From Comamonas sp. GB3 AK4-5 (GTDB lineage Bacteria > Pseudomonadota > Gammaproteobacteria > Burkholderiales > Burkholderiaceae_C), in assembly GCF_041320665.1 (NCBI RefSeq), contig NZ_CP166730.1:4092001-4156000 (forward strand): 64,000 nucleotides of DNA, in the 5' to 3' direction. Both the position numbers and the translations under genes were made by a program. Each line of letters begins with the position of its first letter. Position 1 is the stretch's first letter. The notes under the pieces were generated by a model. The model had not been told where the DNA came from. It worked only from the letters and a program-made list of their open reading frames with translations, and searched no databases. This document shows, one piece after another, positions 19,626 to 28,843 of this stretch.

Positions 19626-20003
19626 TCAAAACTCGACAGGTTGCAAGTTATAGGCAGTATGCCAGCGCACCACGCCCGCACTCTCGCTCAGTGGGATTTT
19701 GACCAGGCCACCGCGGCAAGGCCCACCCACGCAATGTCCGCTGTGCGGCGCATAGGCTGCACCGTGGGTGCTGCACAGCAGCCACTCGCCGCTGTCATCA
19801 AACAAGCGGCCGGGCTCATAGTCCAGTTCCATGGCCACATGGGTGCAGCGGTTCAGGTAGGCGTGGGCCACACCTTGGTAGCGGACAGCGAAGGCGCGCC
19901 AGGTTTGTCCGGAAAAAATCACGTCAAAGGGTACAGCCATGCCGCGCTCGACCAGATCGGTGCTGGTGCACAGGTCCACGGGCGTGTCGGGCGGCAGGGG
20001 CAT
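19626..20003 (-). CDS. Rieske [2Fe-2S] protein
   Basis: A 125-aa soluble Rieske-fold protein. The cluster ligands are Cys53/His55 (RCTHV) and Cys77/His80 (LLCSTHGA). It has no membrane segment and no catalytic domain, so it is likely a ferredoxin-like component or assay protein for an unknown oxidation. It lies 38 nt after the HAD phosphatase gene and 1 nt before sppA, in a likely operon. The same trio is common in Burkholderiales. Confidence 0.87.
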   Translation of the reverse strand: MPLPPDTPVDLCTSTDLVERGMAVPFDVIFSGQTWRAFAVRYQGVAHAYLNRCTHVAMELDYEPGRLFDDSGEWLLCSTHGAAYAPHSGHCVGGPCRGGLVKIPLSESAGVVRWHTAYNLQPVEF

Positions 20004-20041
20004 GCGCCCACTATAGGGCTTAGGGCTGCGCCCGCGTAGAT

Positions 20042-20722
20042 TCAGGCCTGCGCAGCCAACCAGCTGTGCAAATCCGCCACACTGTGGGCCACATGCAAGG
20101 GGCCGAAGGCGGCCAAGCCCTCGCTGCCATGGGCGCCATAGGCCACGGCCACGCTGTCGCAGCCGGCGTTGCGGGCCATTTCCAGATCATGCGTGGTGTC
20201 GCCAATCATCAGCGTGCGCTGGGGCTCCACCCCAAATTCGGCCATCAACTCCTGCAGCATCAGCGGATGGGGCTTGCCTGCGGTTTCGTCTGCCGTGCGC
20301 GAGCCATCGAACACGCCCTGCAGGGCCACCGTCTCCAGCGCCTCGTTCAGACCCCGGCGGCTTTTGCCGGTGGCCACCACCAGCCAGTGGTGGCGGGCAC
20401 GCAGGGCTTGCAGCAGCGGCAGCACGCCGTCAAACAAGGTGACCTGCTCCTGCAGCTTCATATAGTGATGGCGGTAGCGATTGGCCAGCTCGGCGTACTT
20501 TTCCGGGGGCACATCGGGCGCTGCATGGGCCAGGGCCGGCGTCAAGGCCATGCCAATCACATAAGAGGCTTGTGCATCGGAGGGCACGGTACCGCCCACA
20601 TCGCGCACCGCCGCCTGGATGCTGCGGGTGATGGCCACGGTGGAGTCGAACAGGGTGCCGTCCCAGTCAAAGGCGATCAGGTCATAGCGGCGCGGCCGCG
20701 ACGAGGTGGGTACAGAAGACAT
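20042..20722 (-). CDS. HAD-family hydrolase, phosphoglycolate-phosphatase-like
   Basis: A 226-aa HAD phosphatase. Motif I DWDGTLFDS holds the nucleophile Asp near residue 18; motif II lies in VVATGKSRRGL, and motif IV IGDTTHDLEMARNAG is clear. Similar proteins beside rluC are often annotated as Gph, but substrate specificity is not shown by sequence. The ATG at 20722 was chosen as the one nearest the first conserved strand. Confidence 0.85.
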   Translation of the reverse strand: MSSVPTSSRPRRYDLIAFDWDGTLFDSTVAITRSIQAAVRDVGGTVPSDAQASYVIGMALTPALAHAAPDVPPEKYAELANRYRHHYMKLQEQVTLFDGVLPLLQALRARHHWLVVATGKSRRGLNEALETVALQGVFDGSRTADETAGKPHPLMLQELMAEFGVEPQRTLMIGDTTHDLEMARNAGCDSVAVAYGAHGSEGLAAFGPLHVAHSVADLHSWLAAQA

Positions 20723-20871
20723 TCGTGCTTTCAAACTCCGTAATTCAGATGCTGCATACAAGCTACAGCCCATACAGCCAGCGCCTCACGCATTCCAGGC
20801 CAGAGACACCGCACAAGAGCCGCTCCACCATGAGGCTGTCGGCCCTTGCTTCCCTATTTCAGGTAGCGCTC

Positions 20872-20920
20872 TCAGGAAGACGCGCAGCGGCTCAGAGCGT
20901 GTTCACGATCTCAGGGGGTG
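20872..20920. repeat. Short repeat at the rluC 3' end, interrupted by the IS-end-like palindrome
   Basis: GAAGACGCGCAGCGGCTCAG at 20876-20895 and the following GGGGTG also occur contiguously at 37504-37528. Here a 19-bp block with the core GTGTTCACGATC splits them, bounded by a CTCAG direct repeat. The stop of rluC lies within the unit. Confidence 0.6.
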
Positions 20921-21921
20921 GCCACAAATACTTCGAGCTCCTCAGGCAACTCCGCCTGCAACGCCACCCGCTCCCCCGTGGCCGGATGGTTGAACTGCAG
21001 CCGCCAGGCATGGAGGAACATGCGCTTGAGCCCCTGTTTGGGCAGACGGCGGTTCAGGTCGAAGTCGCCATATTTCTCGTCGCCCACAATGCCATGGCCC
21101 TGGGAGGCTAGGTGCACACGGATCTGGTGGGTGCGACCGGTCTTGATGGTCACCTCCAGCAAGCTCATGGCCGGCAGCCCTTGCAACGAACGCGGCGCAT
21201 GCTGGCTGCGCACCTTGACCTGGGTCAGGGCGTGCATGGCATCGGGGTCGTCGGCCGTGGTGGTGCGCACGCGGCGCTCGCCATCGGGCAGCAGGTATTT
21301 GTGCAGCGGGGTGTCAATCACCTTTTTGTTGGCCGCCCAACTGCCCGCTACCAGGGCCAGATAGGTTTTCCCGGTCTCGCGCTCGCGGAACTGGTCCTGC
21401 AACTGGACCAGGGCCGAGCGTTTTTTAGCCACCAGCAAAATGCCCGAGGTCTCGCGGTCCAGGCGGTGCACCAGCTCCAGAAACTTGGCCTGGGGCCGGG
21501 CCTGGCGCAGTTGCTCGATCACACCAAAGCTCACCCCCGAGCCACCATGCACGGCCACGCCAGCGGGCTTGTCCAGGGCAATCAGGTGGTCGTCCTCAAA
21601 AAGAATGGGGAATTCCCTGGGCGGTGCGGGGCGCTCGGCCTTGTCCTGTATTTTTTCCGAGACACGCACCGGCGGCACGCGCACCACATCGCCTATGGCC
21701 AGGCGCGAGTCGGCAGCGCAGCGGCCTTTGTTGATGCGCACTTCACCGCTGCGAATGATGCGGTAGACATGGGTCTTGGGCACGCCCTTGAGGTGGCGCA
21801 TCAGAAAGTTGTCCAGGCGCTGGCCAGCAGCATCTTCATCGACCTGGAGCATGCGCACAGCCGCCTGCGTAGCTTGGGGGGATCGGCTGTCGGCCTGTTT
21901 GCCCTCTATAATGTGTTTCAC
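20911..21921 (-). CDS. rluC: 23S rRNA pseudouridine synthase RluC
   Basis: Makes pseudouridines in 23S rRNA helix-type sites (positions 955, 2504 and 2580 in E. coli). An N-terminal S4 domain (residues 35-80) precedes the catalytic domain with HRLDRETSG (Asp155) and KTGRTHQIRVH. 336 aa. The gene is divergent from rne, as in E. coli, and the rne promoter appears to overlap its 5' end. Its stop codon lies in a short dispersed repeat. Confidence 0.93.
   Translation of the reverse strand: MKHIIEGKQADSRSPQATQAAVRMLQVDEDAAGQRLDNFLMRHLKGVPKTHVYRIIRSGEVRINKGRCAADSRLAIGDVVRVPPVRVSEKIQDKAERPAPPREFPILFEDDHLIALDKPAGVAVHGGSGVSFGVIEQLRQARPQAKFLELVHRLDRETSGILLVAKKRSALVQLQDQFRERETGKTYLALVAGSWAANKKVIDTPLHKYLLPDGERRVRTTTADDPDAMHALTQVKVRSQHAPRSLQGLPAMSLLEVTIKTGRTHQIRVHLASQGHGIVGDEKYGDFDLNRRLPKQGLKRMFLHAWRLQFNHPATGERVALQAELPEELEVFVATP
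21907..21912 (+). promoter_or_regulatory. Candidate rne -10 element inside the start of rluC
   Basis: An exact TATAAT on the plus strand, about 600 nt upstream of rne. The -35 region is poor. A long rne leader would be in line with E. coli, where the leader mediates autoregulation by RNase E. A second TTGACA (22069-22074) exists but has only a weak -10. Confidence 0.35.
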
Positions 21922-22518
21922 CTGCGCGCTATCTTTGTAAGTGGTTGATTTTGATGGAGTTTAGTCCAGCCAGCCATTTCCTTCGCGCAGAAAGGTCGAT
22001 GCCACAGACGGTGCACCCATGTTTTTCCAGGCGAATAGGCCTGACGGAGCGGCGCACTGGCTGGCTGGTTGACAGATTGAAACACTGAACGGAATCTTCA
22101 CGCGGATGGTGGGTTAGAAGCACAGCGCTTCAAACCATCCGCCGAATAAACGTATAGCGAGTATGTGGGCTTTTTTTTCCTGGCTGGTGAGCATCACGCA
22201 ACGGCATGTGCCGGTGCGGCTGTCTGCTGCCCCCAAGAAAATCCACCCACCGTCTTTTGTTGCCTCTGGCAAGGTCCGCTCACAGCGGCCCGAGCTTTTT
22301 GCACGTCTCGCTCCCTGCCCCCTGCCCTTGCCTCCTTTGCTGACCTGATTCAGCACGGCCGCAACCAGGCTTTCTTCGATTCCCTTCCTTTTCGTTTCAA
22401 CGCGTCATCCAGGCATCACGGCTCCTGAAGAGCCTGTCTTTGATTGCAAAAATCAGGGGCGTGACGGCGAGACAGTCCAGCACTGCCGCCCCCGCCCCTC
22501 ACGAAAAGGATACGCATC
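21922..22518 (+). other. Long leader region of rne
   Basis: Nearly 600 bp without a credible gene; short frames on both strands lack codon bias and Shine-Dalgarno sequences. The likely content is the 5' untranslated region of rne. A Shine-Dalgarno AAGGA lies 10 nt before the rne ATG. Confidence 0.5.
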
Positions 22519-25500
22519 ATGAAACGGATGCTGATTAACGCGACGCAGCCTGAAGAACGCCGCCTGGCCATCGTCGACGGCCAAAAGCTGCTCGATTACG
22601 AGATCGAAATCGAAGGCCGCGAACAACGCAAGGGCAATATCTACAAAGCGGTCGTGACCCGCGTGGAGCCCTCCCTGGAAGCCTGCTTTGTGGACTACGG
22701 TGAAGACCGCCACGGCTTCCTGCCCTTCAAAGAAATTTCCAAGCAGTACTTCGCCGAGGGCGTCTCGCCCAGCCAGGCGCGCATCAACGATGTGATTCGC
22801 GAAGGCCAGGAACTGATCGTCCAGGTCGAAAAGGAAGAACGCGGCAACAAGGGCGCCGCCCTGACCACCTTCATCTCGCTGGCCGGCCGCTATGTGGTGC
22901 TGATGCCCAACAACCCCCGTGGCGGTGGCGTGTCGCGCCGCATCGAAGGCGAGGACCGTGCCGAGCTCAAGGAGGCCATGGACCAGCTCGAGTACCCCAA
23001 GGGCATGTCCATCATTGCGCGCACCGCCGGCATCGGCCGCACCGCGCCCGAGCTGCAGTGGGACTTGAACTATCTGCTCAAGCTGTGGAGCGCCGTGGAC
23101 GGCGCTGCCAAATCGGGCAAGGGCGCCTTCCTGATCTACCAGGAATCCAGCCTGGTGATCCGCGCCATCCGCGATTACTTCAACAGCGACATCGGCGACA
23201 TCCTGATCGACACCGATGACATCTACGAGCAGGCCCAGCAGTTCATGGCGCATGTCATGCCCGAGCATGCCGCCCGCGTGAAGCGCTACCGCGATGACGC
23301 CCCGCTGTTCAGCCGCTTCCAGATCGAGCACCAGATCGAATCCGCCTACTCGCGCACCGTGACCCTGCCCTCGGGCGGCGCCATCGTGATCGACCACACC
23401 GAGGCCCTGGTCTCCGTGGACGTGAACTCGGCCCGCGCCATCAAGGGCGGCGACATCGAGGAAACCGCCACCCGCACCAACCTGGAAGCCGCCGACGAAG
23501 TGGCCCGCCAGATGCGCCTGCGTGACCTGGGCGGCCTGATCGTGATCGACTTCATCGACATGGAAGAGTCGAAGAACCGCCGCGAAGTGGAAAACCGCCT
23601 GCGCGATGCCCTGCGCCAGGACCGTGCCCGTGTGCAGTTCGGCACCATCAGCAAGTTCGGCCTGATGGAAATGAGCCGCCAGCGCCTCAAGCCCGCGCTG
23701 AGCGAAGGTGCCCACATCAACTGCCCGCGCTGCGGTGGCTCCGGCCATATCCGCGACACGGAAAGCTCTGCCCTGCAAATCCTGCGCATCATCCAGGAAG
23801 AGTCCATGAAGGACAACACGGCCGCCGTGCACTGCCAGGTGCCGGTGGAAGTGGCCTCCTTCCTGCTGAACGAAAAGCGCACCGAGATCACCAAGATCGA
23901 ACTCAAGCAGCGCGTGTCCGTGCTGCTGGTGCCCAACAAGTCACTGGACACCCCGCACTACAAGCTCGAGCGCCTGAAGCACGACGACCCGCGCCTGGAA
24001 AACCTGGACGCCAGCTACAACCTGGCAGAAGTGGCCGACGACCAGACCAAGGTCACTCGCCGCTCGCAGGAACCCACCAACAAGCAAACCCCCATCATCA
24101 AGGGTGTGCTGCCCGATGTGCCGGCCCCCGTGGCCGAGCCACGTCCCCAGCCTGCGGCCCGCCCGGCCACGCAACGCGGCACCGCTGCCGCAGCACCGGC
24201 CGCCCAGCCCGCACGCCCCGAAGTGCGCGAGCAAGGCTTCTTCTCCTGGCTCAAGAGCCTGTTCGGCTTCGGCGCTCCGGCGGCACAGCCCGCGCCCGAG
24301 CCAACACCGGCCGCCAAACCCGAAGGCCAGCGCGATGCACGCCGTGACGGCCGCAACGGCGAAGGCCGTGGCCGCCGCAACGAACGCGGTGGCAACCGCG
24401 GCGAGCGCACCGAGGCCGCCGAAGGCCGTGGCGAACGCAATGGCAGCAACGGCCGCCGTGGTGAACGCAACGGCAATGGCAACGGCAGCACAGAAGCCCG
24501 CAACAGCCGCCCGCAGGACGGTGAACAACGCCCCGAACGCGCACCGCGCCGCGAACGCGGTGAGCGCAGTGAGCGCGCCGAACGTGGCGAACGCCGCGAT
24601 GCCGAGCAGCGCCTGTCGCCCCAGGATGGCGGCGCACAGCAACTGGCCGAAGGCGTGAGCCTGGACGCCGGTAACGAGCAAGCCCGCAGCGAACGCGCCC
24701 CGCGCCGTGAACGTGGTGAGCGCACCGAACGTGGTGAGCGCACCGAACGTGGTGAAGGTCAAGGCCGCCGCGAACGTGGCGAGCGCGCTGAACGTGGTGA
24801 AGGCCAGGGCCGCCGTGAACGCAGCCAGCCCACCACCGAAGCCCCGCAAACCACCGAGCAGCTGGACGCTGCCGCCCTGCCCCAGGACGGCGAAGCTCCC
24901 ACCGCCGCACCTGTGGGTGAAGACAGTGCACCACGCCAGCGCCGTTCGCGTGACCGCTATGGCCGCGACCGCCGCCGTGGCGGCCGTGAGCAGGACGGTG
25001 TGGAAGGCGAAGCCAGCGAATCCGCTCAGCCTGCAGCCTATGCAGAGCCTGCTGCCGACGCGGCCGTGACCAGCTTGGTCGCCGACAATGTGGTGGAAAC
25101 CGCGGAAGCCGACGGTGGCGCACCGGCCCGCCGCAGCTACTTCGAGCGCAATGCAGCCGCCGCGGCATCTGCACCAGCCGCTATGGAAGTGCAAGCAGCA
25201 CCTGCGCCCACCCCGGTGGCCCCAGCGCCTGCAGCCGAAGCACCCGCTCCGGTGGAAGCCCCTGTGGCAGCAGCGCCCGTAGCCCCGGTCCAAGCTCCCG
25301 TGGCTGCAGCACCGGTGGCTACAGCCGCCCCCGCAGCGTCTACGGCCCGCATGCCCCGCATCGGTGACTACCAGCTGCCCATGGATGCGCTGCAGCAGAT
25401 CGCCACGGCCTCCGGCCTGGAGTGGATCAACTCCAACGCCGACAAGATCGCTGCCGTGCAGGCCGCGATTGCCGCCGAGCCCAAGCCCGTGCACATCCCG

Positions 25501-25617
25501 CGCGAGCGTCCGCCGGTGGTGATGATCGACCAAGGCCCTCTGGTGCTGGTTGAAACTCGCAAAGACCTGGCGGCCATGACGCTGCCCTTCGAGCGCGAAA
25601 ACAGCACCGCTGTCTAA
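22519..25617 (+). CDS. rne: Ribonuclease E
   Basis: Essential endoribonuclease and RNA degradosome scaffold, 1032 aa. The catalytic half (to about 510) has an S1 domain (35-120), catalytic Asp301 (VSVDVNSAR) and Asp344 (IVIDFIDM), and the Zn-link CPRCGGSG (Cys402, Cys405). The C-terminal half is low-complexity: Arg/Gly/Glu-rich repeats of the RGER type (about 605-775), then an Ala/Pro-rich linker and a short conserved C-terminal end. The RG tract is the probable RNA-binding region. A strong terminator follows. Confidence 0.96.
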   Translation: MKRMLINATQPEERRLAIVDGQKLLDYEIEIEGREQRKGNIYKAVVTRVEPSLEACFVDYGEDRHGFLPFKEISKQYFAEGVSPSQARINDVIREGQELIVQVEKEERGNKGAALTTFISLAGRYVVLMPNNPRGGGVSRRIEGEDRAELKEAMDQLEYPKGMSIIARTAGIGRTAPELQWDLNYLLKLWSAVDGAAKSGKGAFLIYQESSLVIRAIRDYFNSDIGDILIDTDDIYEQAQQFMAHVMPEHAARVKRYRDDAPLFSRFQIEHQIESAYSRTVTLPSGGAIVIDHTEALVSVDVNSARAIKGGDIEETATRTNLEAADEVARQMRLRDLGGLIVIDFIDMEESKNRREVENRLRDALRQDRARVQFGTISKFGLMEMSRQRLKPALSEGAHINCPRCGGSGHIRDTESSALQILRIIQEESMKDNTAAVHCQVPVEVASFLLNEKRTEITKIELKQRVSVLLVPNKSLDTPHYKLERLKHDDPRLENLDASYNLAEVADDQTKVTRRSQEPTNKQTPIIKGVLPDVPAPVAEPRPQPAARPATQRGTAAAAPAAQPARPEVREQGFFSWLKSLFGFGAPAAQPAPEPTPAAKPEGQRDARRDGRNGEGRGRRNERGGNRGERTEAAEGRGERNGSNGRRGERNGNGNGSTEARNSRPQDGEQRPERAPRRERGERSERAERGERRDAEQRLSPQDGGAQQLAEGVSLDAGNEQARSERAPRRERGERTERGERTERGEGQGRRERGERAERGEGQGRRERSQPTTEAPQTTEQLDAAALPQDGEAPTAAPVGEDSAPRQRRSRDRYGRDRRRGGREQDGVEGEASESAQPAAYAEPAADAAVTSLVADNVVETAEADGGAPARRSYFERNAAAAASAPAAMEVQAAPAPTPVAPAPAAEAPAPVEAPVAAAPVAPVQAPVAAAPVATAAPAASTARMPRIGDYQLPMDALQQIATASGLEWINSNADKIAAVQAAIAAEPKPVHIPRERPPVVMIDQGPLVLVETRKDLAAMTLPFERENSTAV

Positions 25618-25632
25618 GCGCTGCACCAGATC

Positions 25633-25661
25633 ACAGGGGCCCTAGCGGCCCCTGTTTTTTT
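25633..25661 (+). terminator. Terminator after rne
   Basis: A 9-bp stem ACAGGGGCC / GGCCCCTGT with loop CTAGC, followed by seven T residues, 15 nt after the rne stop. Confidence 0.9.
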
Positions 25662-25690
25662 ACGCCGGCACTGAATACGGAGGGTTGGAG

Positions 25691-25838
25691 ACTGCCGGAG
25701 TGGGACTTCCCAATACAGCGGGCATGCAATCCCACCCCACAACGACCAGACAGCGCTTCAGGCGCGGCGCGGGTCCGCAGACAGTGCACGTGCACGGCAA
25801 GGGCCCGCAACAAAGCATCAAGCGCTGTATGGGCGTCT
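25691..25838 (+). repeat. Dispersed palindromic repeat, copy A
   Basis: One of four ~150-bp copies of the same intergenic sequence. Its conserved parts are GCCGGAG-GGG near the start, then ACAACG-CCAGACAGCGCTT, and the pairing arm AAGCGCTGTATGG near the end. It lies between the rne terminator and yaaA. Confidence 0.75.
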
Positions 25839-25923
25839 CCCAACAAAGCCCGCCCCAGCTGCGACACTCCCCTGACATTCCCTCCATCACCCGTTTTCTG
25901 GGTCTTTCGTTTCACCGTTTGCC

Positions 25924-26700
25924 ATGTTGTTTCTGCTTTCCCCGGCCAAATCTTTGGACTACGACAGCCCCATCCCTGCCGGGCTGCCCCACACCCTGCC
26001 CGCCTTCATTCCCCAATCCCAGGCCCTGATCGAGGTGCTGCGCCAACTGGCCCCGCAAGACGTGGCCAGCCTGATGTCCATCAGCGACAAGCTGGCCGCG
26101 CTGAATGTGGGCCGCTACGCCGCCTGGAGCACCACGTTCAACGCCGACAACGCCCGCCAGGCCTTGCTGGCCTTCAACGGCGATGTCTACACCGGCCTGC
26201 AAGCGCAAACGCTGTCGGTCCCGGAGCTGGAATGGGCGCAGGAGCATCTGTGCATCCTGAGCGGCCTGTACGGCGTGCTGCGCCCGCTGGACTGGATGCA
26301 GCCCTATCGCCTGGAAATGGGCACCCGCCTGACCACGCCACAGGGCAGCAGCCTCTACCAATACTGGGGCACGCGTATTGCCAACTACCTAAACCAGCGC
26401 CAGCAAAATGCCAAGGAACCCGTGGTGATCAACCTAGCATCACAGGAATATTTCAAATCGGTAGACCTGCAGCATCTCAAGGCCCGCGTCATCGAATGCG
26501 TGTTCGAAGACTTCAAGGGCGGCAAGTACAAGATCATCAGCTTCCACGCCAAGCGCGCACGCGGGCTGATGGCGCGTTACGCCATCGAGCAGCGCATCAC
26601 CCGTCCGGCACAGCTTCAAGGTTTTGACAGCCAAGGCTATGCTTATGCGCCGGAAGCCTCGGCCACCGATCGCTGGGTCTTCCGCCGTACTGCCCCTTGA
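25924..26700 (+). CDS. yaaA: Peroxide stress protein YaaA (DUF328)
   Basis: A 258-aa protein of the YaaA family, which limits intracellular iron and protects DNA during peroxide stress in E. coli. The family start MLFLLSPAKSLDYDSP and the LYGVLRPLDWMQPYRLEMGT and ISFHAKRARG segments are all present. It is followed after 79 nt by a dioxygenase gene on the same strand. Confidence 0.93.
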   Translation: MLFLLSPAKSLDYDSPIPAGLPHTLPAFIPQSQALIEVLRQLAPQDVASLMSISDKLAALNVGRYAAWSTTFNADNARQALLAFNGDVYTGLQAQTLSVPELEWAQEHLCILSGLYGVLRPLDWMQPYRLEMGTRLTTPQGSSLYQYWGTRIANYLNQRQQNAKEPVVINLASQEYFKSVDLQHLKARVIECVFEDFKGGKYKIISFHAKRARGLMARYAIEQRITRPAQLQGFDSQGYAYAPEASATDRWVFRRTAP

Positions 26701-26779
26701 GCATGCGCTGACGGTCTCTGCAGACATCCCAGAGACCGCGCAGCGCGCGCTCTTCGGTCACTGCCATGGAGACCTGCCT

Positions 26780-27667
26780 ATGCCCGAGCGCGACACCGCC
26801 ACCTTCCCTCCGGAACAACTGTCTGCGGCCACCCCCGGCTCTACGCCCGAGTTGCTGCACTGGCTGCACCAGCAGCTGCAGGCAGGCCAGCGCGAAGCCA
26901 GCTTGCTGCAGTCGCTGCGCGACACCGGCTGGACCGACACCGTGGCCCACCAGGCACTGAAAGCCGTGGTGCAGTGGCGCACCAGCCAGGCACAAGCCCC
27001 CTGCGCGCCCACACCGCTGCCCGGCGCAGACCTGACACGCCGCCCCTGCCTGCTGGATGCCGGCGACCGCCAGGTGCAGGTGCTGATGTGCATGGAGCAG
27101 CCCCACATCCTGCTGCTGGGTGATCTGCTCAGCCCCGACGAATGCGAGGCCATCATCGCCGCCGCACAGCCGCAGATGGCACGCTCGCGCACCGTGGCCA
27201 TACGCACAGGGGGTGAAGAAATCAATGCCGACCGCACCAGCGAAGGCATGTTTTTCCAGCGCGGCGAGACCCCTGAGGTGCAGCGCCTCGAAGCCCGGCT
27301 GGCCCGGCTGCTGCGCTGGCCGCTGGCAAATGGCGAGGGCCTGCAAGTGCTGCACTACGGCCCCGGCGCCGAATACAAGCCCCACCACGATTACTTTGAC
27401 CCGGCCGAGCCCGGCACGCCCAGCATCTTGCGCCGTGGCGGCCAGCGCCTGGGTACGGTGGTGGTCTATCTGAACGAACCCGAGGAAGGTGGCGCCACCT
27501 ACTTTCCCGAGACCGGGCTGCGCATCCAGCCGCGCAGGGGCAATGCCGTGTTCTTCCGCTATGCCCAGCCCCAAGCCCATACACTGACGCTGCATGGCGG
27601 CGACCCGGTGCTGCGCGGCGAGAAGTGGATTGCCACCAAATGGCTGCGCGAGCGCGAATTCCACTGA
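26780..27667 (+). CDS. Prolyl-4-hydroxylase-like Fe(II)/2-oxoglutarate dioxygenase
   Basis: A 295-aa protein whose C-terminal 190 residues match the P4Hc fold. The iron ligands are His202 and Asp204 ([10 protein letters not shown]) and His272 (LTLHGG), with Lys282 as the 2-oxoglutarate anchor. The N-terminal 100 residues are unassigned and helical. The start [10 protein letters not shown] follows GGAG at 9 nt. Bacterial homologues can hydroxylate proline in proteins, but no substrate can be inferred. Downstream of yaaA, upstream of queF. Confidence 0.88.
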   Translation: MPERDTATFPPEQLSAATPGSTPELLHWLHQQLQAGQREASLLQSLRDTGWTDTVAHQALKAVVQWRTSQAQAPCAPTPLPGADLTRRPCLLDAGDRQVQVLMCMEQPHILLLGDLLSPDECEAIIAAAQPQMARSRTVAIRTGGEEINADRTSEGMFFQRGETPEVQRLEARLARLLRWPLANGEGLQVLHYGPGAEYKPHHDYFDPAEPGTPSILRRGGQRLGTVVVYLNEPEEGGATYFPETGLRIQPRRGNAVFFRYAQPQAHTLTLHGGDPVLRGEKWIATKWLREREFH

Positions 27668-27752
27668 ACACAGCCCCTGCCGCCACCCTTTACTTTTTCA
27701 GTCAAAACCGGCTCTAACGCTTATACAGAGAGCGTTGACAGCTCACTTTTCG

Positions 27753-28598
27753 ATGAACACCCCTGAACAATCTCCGCTGGGCCACTCCTCGGCCTATGCC
27801 GACCAGTACGACCCCAGCCTGCTCTTTCCACTGCCACGCGCGGCCAAGCGTGAAGAGATTGGCATCCATGGCCAGCTGCCTTTTTTTGGTGCCGATCTGT
27901 GGACCGGCTACGAGCTGTCCTGGCTGAATGTGCGCGGCAAGCCCCAGGTGGCGCTGGTGCATTTCACCATCCCCTGCGAGACACCGAATATTGTGGAGAG
28001 CAAGTCCTTCAAGCTCTACCTGAACAGCTTCAACAACAGCCGTTTTGCCAGCGCCGACGAGGTCCTGGCCAAGCTGCGAGCCGATGTCAGCGCCGCCGTG
28101 TGGCGCGGCGCCCCGCATGCAGCCACCGTGGGCGTGCGCCTGGTGCTGTCCGAGGCCTTTGCCCAGCAAAAGGTTCAGGAGCTGCAAGGCCTGGAGCTGG
28201 ACCGCCTGGATGTGGAATGCAGCGACTACCAGCCCCGCCCCGAGCTGCTGCGTGCCGATGCCGACAGCCCTCCGGTAAGCGAAACCCTGGTCAGCCACCT
28301 GCTCAAGAGCAACTGCCTGGTCACCGGCCAGCCCGACTGGGGCAGCGTGCAGATTGCCTATACCGGCCCTGCCATCGATCAGGAAGGCCTGCTGCGCTAC
28401 ATCGTGAGCTTTCGCAACCACAACGAATTCCACGAGCAATGCGTGGAGCGCATCTTCACCGACATCTGGCGCCAATGCCAGCCGCACAAGCTCAGCGTCT
28501 ACGCCCGCTACACGCGCCGCGGCGGCCTGGACATCAGCCCCCTGCGCACCAGCCATCCACAAGCCATGCCCACCCCACAACGCACGGCAAGGCAGTAA
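27753..28598 (+). CDS. queF: 7-cyano-7-deazaguanine (preQ0) reductase, long form
   Basis: Reduces preQ0 to preQ1 with NADPH in queuosine synthesis. The two-domain YqcD/E. coli-type form (281 aa): substrate motif [13 protein letters not shown] in the first half, catalytic Cys188 and Asp195 ([12 protein letters not shown]) in the second, and NEFHEQC. No preQ1 riboswitch is apparent upstream. The ATG follows 85 nt after the dioxygenase gene. Other queuosine genes are absent from the window. Confidence 0.95.
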   Translation: MNTPEQSPLGHSSAYADQYDPSLLFPLPRAAKREEIGIHGQLPFFGADLWTGYELSWLNVRGKPQVALVHFTIPCETPNIVESKSFKLYLNSFNNSRFASADEVLAKLRADVSAAVWRGAPHAATVGVRLVLSEAFAQQKVQELQGLELDRLDVECSDYQPRPELLRADADSPPVSETLVSHLLKSNCLVTGQPDWGSVQIAYTGPAIDQEGLLRYIVSFRNHNEFHEQCVERIFTDIWRQCQPHKLSVYARYTRRGGLDISPLRTSHPQAMPTPQRTARQ

Positions 28599-28641
28599 AG
28601 GGACTCCAGCGCTACGACAAGGAGTGGGTTGGCATGCGTAG

Positions 28642-28791
28642 GTCTGCCGGAGCGGGCCTTGGATATTCAGCGGGCGCTCCACGCCCTCCACAACGGCCAG
28701 ACAGCGCTTCAGGCGCGGCGCCTCGCCCGCAGGCAGTACTTGGGTACGACCAGGGCGAGCAACAAAGCATGAAGCGCTGTATGGCCGCCTC
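28642..28791 (+). repeat. Dispersed palindromic repeat, copy B
   Basis: Full-length copy of the ~150-bp family. The arms ACAGCGCTTCA and TGAAGCGCTGT, CTCGCCC and GGGCGAG, and GTAC/GTAC can pair as a long hairpin. It lies between the converging queF and the 768-aa protein gene and is followed by an AAGCCGCAAGGCTT mini-hairpin. Confidence 0.8.
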
Positions 28792-28843
28792 AACACGAGG
28801 CACCAGCCAAGCCGCAAGGCTTGGCAAAGCGTCTTTTTGAAAT

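Noticed and set aside
21929..22428. Small frames in the rne leader
   Set aside because: No codon bias, no Shine-Dalgarno sequence and no recognised product; probably non-coding leader.
27735..27740. TTGACA just upstream of queF as a -35 box
   Set aside because: It lies only 12 nt before the ATG, so no room remains for a -10 and start site; likely chance.
27668..27752. preQ1 riboswitch upstream of queF
   Set aside because: The 85-bp gap shows no recognisable aptamer core; no support.
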